NCBI GenBank assembly: GCA_022559845.1
Contig: CM040118.1
Location: 240,111,224 to 240,175,223, forward strand
Length of the DNA: 64,000 nucleotides
Reading direction: 5' to 3'
Origin: Amorphophallus konjac
Lineage: Eukaryota; Streptophyta; Magnoliopsida; Alismatales; Araceae
Shown: positions 58,692-64,000 of the stretch, one piece after another
How the letters are laid out: each line of letters opens with the position of its first letter
Numbering within the stretch: position 1 is the first letter of the stretch
Notes under the pieces: model-generated
What the model was told of the DNA's origin: nothing
Seen by the model: the letters and a program-made list of their open reading frames with translations, nothing else
Database searches by the model: none
Made by a program: the position numbers and the translations under genes

Positions 58692-60272
58692 ATGCCCACT
58701 CGTCGGGGTACTCAGTACTCACCCCCACCCCCACCTATGGCCAACCCACGGGATACCTCGGGAGACTTCCACTCCCTACAAGAGGCGATGATGGCCATTA
58801 TGACTAGGTTGGACCAATCCGATGCTAACTTTCGGACCTTCTCCGAGAATATGGATGGTCGCCTTAGGGCCATGGAGGGACGCATGGAGACCTCCGATAG
58901 GTCGGTCCAAGACCTCGTTGGGCGGTTAGATAGGATGTCACACGGGGACCCTCCTGGGGCAGCCCAAGGTCCACCCGCACCTCCTCCCGCGGGGGCCCAA
59001 GTCCAACCCGCTCCCATGGCCCAAGTCCAGGCCGCTCCCGCGGCCCAAAACCAGCCACCACTGGTTCCTCCACCCGCCCCTCCTCGGGTTCCCCAACTAC
59101 CACACCGTGACCTTGGTCTCGAGGACTATGGGTCCGACAATGCCTACGAGGGGTATGGTCAACGCCGTCGTGGTTTTCAGCCACAACGAGATGAGGATGA
59201 TGATCGGGTCCTTAAGACCGTGCGAGCGGATCCTCCCGCTTTTTACGGGTCTTTGGATCCGAAAGTCTACCTAGATTGGGAGTTTGGCATGGACCGTTAT
59301 TTTGAATGGTATGATATGTCGGAGCGTCGAAGGGTCCGGTTTGCCACCATGAAACTTATGGGGCAGGCACAAACTTATTGGAAGAATGTGGAGAGCCTGC
59401 TACTTCAGCGGCTAGAACCCCCGATCGACACATGGGCCGAGATGAAGAATAAACTTCAGCAAAAGTACCTTCCTCCCACATACCGCCAGTGACTCATCGA
59501 TAGATGGCAAAGTCTTAGTCAGGGAGACCGGTCCGTCTCCGAATACATCGCGGAGTTTGATGAGTACTTTCTACGATGTGGTGTCACGGAGGAGAGTACC
59601 ATGCCCGTGTCCCGCTTTCGACGTGGTTTGCGGCCACACTACCAGTATGAGCTTTTCCGCCGCAATGCCAAGACGTTGGAAGAGGCATACCAAGTTGCTC
59701 TCGAGATGAAGCAATTTGAGGGAGAGTTCGAGTCTAGCCATCGGTTGGGCCCCACCCCTCTCCGTAGTACCGAGCCCCGTCACTCTATAGGCCCACATTA
59801 GCGGCCTCCCATGGCTCGACCTCAGGAGCCCACCCGTCCGGAGCACTTCGCTCCACGGCCTCGCCCTCCTCCACCCCGAGATCTATTTCCATCCCAACCA
59901 CCGGCACCCTTTGCCCGTCCCCCAGCTCCTATAGCCCGTCCTCTGGCACCGGCACCCCCTCCACTCTTGTCCAAGGCACCTACACATCCCCCATTGTTGC
60001 CTACACCCCCTACCCGGCGGGATAATAAGGGTAAGGCCCCTCTTATCGGGGAGAGTAGTCGATCGCGAATACAGTGTTTCCACTGTCACGGGTATGGCCA
60101 CATTGCTAGTGAGTGTCCCGCTCGCACCACCCTAGCCTTAGGTGTTGGCGGATCCGCACCTCCCGAGCTTGAGCATGTCGATTACGAGGCCGATGAGGCA
60201 CTGGCCGATGAATACTATGCCATAGGGGAAGAGCTGGGCGACCCTTCGGCCGCCCAGGATGTCGCCACCTAG
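58692..60272 (+). pseudogene. E6 gag with two nonsense codons
   Basis: First ATG at 58692 (the open frame extends upstream without one). N-terminal part with a short coiled coil (about 58760-58950), a Pro/Ala-rich linker, a Retrotrans_gag core (PPAFYGSLDPKVYLDWEFG ... AQTYWKNV ... KNKLQQKYLPP, about 59230-59730), a Pro-rich linker and a CCHC knuckle (CFHCHGYGHIASEC, 60075-60116). TGA at 59490 and TAG at 59799 interrupt an otherwise single frame to 60272. It would package element RNA. The two stops suggest it now depends on a partner, or is inactive. Confidence 0.88.
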
Positions 60273-60758
60273 TGGGTTTGGTGCTACCACCTTAGTCTAG
60301 AGTCGTGCATGAGTCAGTGTGCTTTCTTTGTGTGGTTTGTTTGTGTGGTGATTTTGAGTCGATTGTTTGCGTGGTTTGCATTCGTGTGTCTGTGCATGGT
60401 GAGTCTGCATGTGTCTTGTGCAAGCTCGTTGTCGGTCTCTTACGAGTAAGAGGCGAGTGGACTCACTTGATGAGTATGGGCTCGGTTGTACTTCTATATC
60501 CGGATCAGTCACCTATAGGGACTCAGCGGTGATTCCTAGTGCGTCTTCGAGCTGTCTCCTTCCTTTTGAGAGTGCCCCTTCGGAGTGACCACCTTTAGCC
60601 ATAGCAGTTCGCATATCGAGTATATATGGAATGAGCAGGTGCCAATCACTTGGAGTGGAGCATACCCGCGCTACTTAGCACGGTGACGGATCCGCCGGAG
60701 TACTTGCACAGCCATACCCCTACTCGACGGGGTCGAGTTCCTCCCACCCGGGGAGAAT
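60273..60758 (+). other. E6 3' untranslated region and PPT
   Basis: The G+T-rich stretch after gag shows no ORF of note. The last ~14 bases before the LTR (ACCCGGGGAGAAT, ending 60758) are the PPT region. The sequence from about 60520 matches element A 1-252. Confidence 0.75.
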
Positions 60759-62920
60759 TGATGAGGACATCAAGAGCTTATGAGTTGTATTTTGTGTATT
60801 GGCTTGGATTGGTGTGTATTATGGGTTGTATTGGCTTGAAGTGTATGTAATTTTTGTTTTCTTTCATTTGGGCCATCCTTGTAAGGCTTATATCAAGCCA
60901 ATGGGCCATTTGTTATGTCAAGTCCAAGGCTAGGTTGCCATTAGTAGAGTCCATTAAGAGTGTTACTTCATAGTGGGTCATTAAGGCACTTAAGGCCCAA
61001 ATTGGGTTCCACTCTCTCATGGGCCATCTAAGTGGGAGTGGCCCAAGTCTAGCATGATCTAATGGGAGGCTCTTGGCCCATGAATGGCCTTGGCCCATGG
61101 AAGGGGGCGCAAGGTTCCTTGTCTTATTAGGCATGGTAGTTGTGGTTTAGGTGGTGTTTGAATAGATCTAGTCCAAGGTTGAATAAGTATGGTCAAATTA
61201 GATTAAACTAATGTATAAATGTGTGATTCACATTGTATCCCAGCCCTTCAATCCAAACCCCTAGATCCAAGGGTTGAGGTTGAGTTTGGTTGGCATCCTA
61301 TATAAGGTTGTATTTTTCATATTGAAGCAATTAATGAAGAGAAAATAGGCATTTGCCCCAAGTGAGATTTGCACCCCTCCCCTCTCTCTACCTGGTTCCT
61401 CCACCTCCAACCCCCTTTCTAGAGGTAATCCCTTCCCCCTTGATCCCCTCCAGCATCTGAAGCAACTCCGGTGATCGCCGCCGCCATCGTCTCGCTGCCG
61501 ACGCGTCGTCGCCAACGGTTTCGGTGTTTTGTCCACTCAGGACAGACCCTTCTTCTCCGAATTCCTGCTATCACTCCCTTCGTCTTCTGAAGCTCAAAAT
61601 TTCAGGGTTGGTTCCTCTCTAGAACTCTTATCCCCACAAAAAAAATCACGTCAAAATTCATCCTTTCGCTATTTTTTGATTTTCGTCCAAGTCTAAGTTC
61701 CAGATCTGTCCTGGTTCTGTTTACTGTTCACCAGCTCTGAGTTTACCCCATTTGAACCATCTTTTGATTTTTTTTGGGTCGCCCAAATTTAATGGGATCT
61801 CTGTCCACATCCCTCTACCACCAGGAATTTTATTAATTTTTGGTTCACCATCCAAGTATTTTGCAAATTTCGTCTAAGTTCCCAAGAACAGTCTGCCCAC
61901 AGTTTCCCAGATCCGACCCAGGTCTAGAAAACAAATCTCATAAAATCCATTTCATCTTTAATCAGAAAAACAAAAATAGTCCCGGATTCCTCTCTCAGAG
62001 ACCTTCAACTTTTCTGAATAAATTATTTCAAGATTCGGAGGTCTTCTCCCCGGTCAACGTCGATCTTCAGAGAAGTCAGAACCTGCCCCTGTAGTTCTGG
62101 CCAGATTCCAGCAAGCTTGTAAAATGCATGATCAGAAATACAGATCTGATTATTTTTTTTGAAGACCCCTACGTCGAGGTATTCTGAGTTAGCTTTCCAA
62201 CGGCGCTGACCTCGTCGCATTCCGACGACGGGGCTGATCGCAGCAGCAGTTTTCTCCGAGTCGCGCGCCTGCAAACAGAATTTTCAGATTCGTGGCCGAG
62301 TTCCCGCGAGCGTCGTCCGAGGGCCGCCCGGCGTCCGGCGGTCGTTCCAGCAGCTCGCCATCCCAGGGGAACGCTTTCCAGGTGTCTCCACAGCAGAGGA
62401 CTCATCAGGCCCCACACGACCCCTCCGGTCAACACGTGGGCCCCCACTAGCACGAGTACGCGTGAAGCCGAAGCATTGCCCGAAACCGCCCGTCAACCCG
62501 AACTTGGTCCTCCCGGGCCCACTTGTGTCACCCTTTACCTCCCTGCGTGGAGTGGGCTTATTTGTACTGCTGTAAACACAATGTACTAAGTTCCCGGGAG
62601 TACGAGCTTCGGCCGGGTGCCATCTTCGCCACGCCGAGAGCGTGGAGGTATCGCCTTCACCCTTACATTTGGCATTAGCTTAATTCTTTATATGCTTTAT
62701 ATGCCGCTGCTAGAGAGCATGTGTAGGGATACCTAGCTCGCCTTCAATTTATAATATCACTGCTGCGAGAGAGAGCGAAGCCGTCCCGTGACCCGATCCG
62801 GGTGCAAAAGAGAGCCGACCACCCTAGCTCATTGCCGGTTTCTCAACCGCGCACATCCGACGCTTCCCTCGTTAAGGGACGATCGCGAGCTTGTCATGTC
62901 CGTGGTCCCGTCCCGCATCA
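60759..62920 (+). repeat. 3' LTR of E6
   Basis: TGATGAGGACATC ... CCCGCATCA. It differs from the 5' LTR by scattered substitutions and a few small indels (for example two bases near 61214), roughly 2% by eye. It carries the same TATA box and TGGGCC cluster. Confidence 0.93.
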
Positions 62921-62925
62921 CTCTT

Positions 62926-63587
62926 ACCTCAAACACCTTTTGGGTGAATCCCTGTGGTCGGAAGCAACTGGGAGCCTAAGCATGGCATGACGGTATTGTC
63001 ATCATGGTAAGTCTTAGCCGGTGGGATCATCATTCGAGGGGTCTAGAGGCCCAAATCAACCTAGATGTGCACTCAGGATACCTGGGAGGTTAGTAAGAAA
63101 CCCCTGTTCTCATGTAGGTTAGGTGCCATTTGGGTGCTTGCATGGCGTTAGCAACTAAAAAATTGAAATAATAAAAGCAACAAAAAAGAAAAAAAAAGAA
63201 AATGTACATATTTGGAAACAAAAAAAATATTTTTTATGATAAAACAAAAAAATGCCAAATATAAAAAGAAAACAAATCAATTTTGCATGATTGCATTACG
63301 TGCAGCATCTCACTTTTAATACCGCTTGCATTCATGTGCTTGCCTGTTGCATTTATCATCACCACATCTTTCCTTTACCTTCGTTAATAAAGGCTTGGCC
63401 CCTTGACCAGTTATCAAGGACAGTCAATGTGACCATTTGCTTAATGAGCAAAGGGGCCAAGTTAGAACAGAAATTCTGATTTATTTGTTTCAGTGATGTG
63501 TGCAGGGATTCAGGCAACAGAAGCAAAGGTGAAAACCAAACAAACCGAACCTTGTATTTTATTCTAAAAAACCAAAAAAAAATTACA
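62926..63587 (+). other. E5 3' region, second part
   Basis: Continues E5 after E6, from ACCTCAAACACC. It is A-rich near 63150-63270. I see no clear LTR start, PPT or sense ORF here. Confidence 0.5.
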
Positions 63588-64000
63588 TCAAGTTCCGCCC
63601 TCTCTCTCTACATTACTCGTCCCACTACTCTCCGGGCAAAATGCTCTCAAAGGTGCTACCCAACTACGAAAAGCGGTACTCCTACCGCTCTGTACTCCAG
63701 TTCCTATTCCCACACCCCGGCGTTGATCCACGGAAGCAGCAGAGAAGCTACCAACACGAAAGCCACGTTGTCGTGCTCTTCGGTAGCGCTACTCACCATC
63801 TCTCAGCCACTGTTCAGCAAGACCAAGGCTGGTTTGGAGTTCGAACAACTGGGCCTCCATGGCCCTCCGTTCCTCCCTTTCAGTCAATCTGTTGGCTCTT
63901 TCTCTCTCTGCGTCTCTTTCTCTCTCTGCCCGTTCTCTCTCACGGTCTTCCCTCTCCAACTAGAGAGTGATCCTCAGTTCCATAGCATCCCTGGAAGAGT
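63588..64000 (-). pseudogene. E5 antisense ORF remnant (partial)
   Basis: The minus strand gives a highly charged, Arg/Glu-rich segment that looks like a coiled coil (LEREDRERERAERERDAE, then NRLTEREERRAMEAQLFEL) followed by a less charged tail, ending at TGA 63590-63588. Two nonsense codons break it (TAG at 63962 and 63791) and its start is beyond the window. Tat elements such as Grande and RIRE2 have an antisense gene in this place, which supports the reading; function is unknown. Confidence 0.45.

Larger units (their letters stand above)
56240..62920 (+). mobile_element. E6: complete gag-only LTR retrotransposon (TR-GAG type)
   Basis: LTRs of 2163 bp (56240-58402) and 2162 bp (60759-62920) differ only slightly by eye; TSD CTCTT is exact (56235-56239 and 62921-62925), and joining the flanks restores E5 sequence. 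The internal region is only 2356 bp: PBS, one gag gene, PPT. No PR, RT, RNase H or INT is present. This is the structure described for TR-GAG elements, which use the proteins of an autonomous partner. Inserted in the 3' region of E5, so younger than E5. Confidence 0.93.
44450..64000 (+). mobile_element. E5: Tat/Ogre-type Ty3/gypsy element, 3' end beyond the window, carrying E6
   Basis: A putative 5' LTR, a PBS-like site and a long coding region in the order gag, PR, RT, RNase H, second (archaeal-type) RNase H, INT. Two RNase H domains and no chromodomain are hallmarks of the Tat/Ogre branch. A long 3' region follows, split by E6, with a decayed antisense ORF at the window edge, also known from Tat elements such as Grande and RIRE2. 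The 3' LTR is not in the window, so the outer limits are provisional. Several frameshifts and nonsense codons make it inactive. Confidence 0.8.

Noticed and set aside
63641..63970. Plus-strand ORF of 109 codons
   Set aside because: It is the complement of the charged antisense frame, whose composition fits a Tat antisense gene better.

Overview
This window is nuclear DNA of a flowering plant, probably pericentromeric or otherwise retrotransposon-rich. I see no host gene, no rRNA or tRNA gene and no CRISPR array. Apart from one ~3.6 kb block, everything can be assigned to LTR retrotransposons nested in one another. Calls rest on paired LTRs, target-site duplications (TSDs), primer-binding sites (PBS), polypurine tracts (PPT) and gag/pol domains. 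Element labels (A, H1, E2-E6) are mine.

Layout. (A) 1-2219: 3' end of a Ty3/gypsy-type element, with its whole 3' LTR at 253-2219, inserted into the integrase gene of H1. (H1) A Tekay/Del-like chromovirus whose 5' part lies left of the window. Its integrase is at 2220-2651, its chromodomain end at 16127-16514, and its 3' LTR at 16548-16677 plus 37893-40813. (E2) 2652-16126, minus strand: a complete Tekay-like element with ~4.4 kb LTRs and TSD TACAC, sitting in H1 pol. (E3) 16678-37887, plus strand: a complete chromovirus with ~3.3 kb LTRs and TSD TAAAC, sitting in the H1 3' LTR. (E4) 26023-35926, minus strand: a non-autonomous SIRE-like Ty1/copia element, sitting in the E3 3' LTR. 40814-44449: a block that looks like plant mitochondrial spacer DNA. 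(E5) 44450 to beyond the window end: a Tat/Ogre-type gypsy element with gag, protease, a G-patch motif, RT, two RNase H domains, integrase and a decayed antisense ORF. (E6) 56240-62920: a complete gag-only element (TR-GAG type) with 2.16 kb LTRs and TSD CTCTT, sitting in the 3' region of E5.

None of the coding regions is intact. E2 carries 9 in-frame nonsense codons and E3 carries 15, yet neither has a frameshift. E2 has also lost an RT catalytic Asp. E5 has frameshifts, nonsense codons and a lost integrase Asp. E4 stops just after the protease active site. Any movement of these copies would have needed proteins from elsewhere.

The main unexplained structure is in the LTRs: most families carry an array of short, regularly reiterated motifs of their own. 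The strongest case is a 15-bp word, CAATGTATAGACTTT, repeated about 16-20 times in the U3 of both E2 (gypsy) and E4 (copia), two superfamilies that should not share LTR sequence. Others are a string of hairpins with compensating stem changes in the E4 leader, six ~30-bp palindromes upstream of the E5 TATA box, MSA-like AACGG motifs in E3, GGGCGCTA dyads in H1, and TGGGCC (site II-like) clusters in E6. All comparisons were made by eye.
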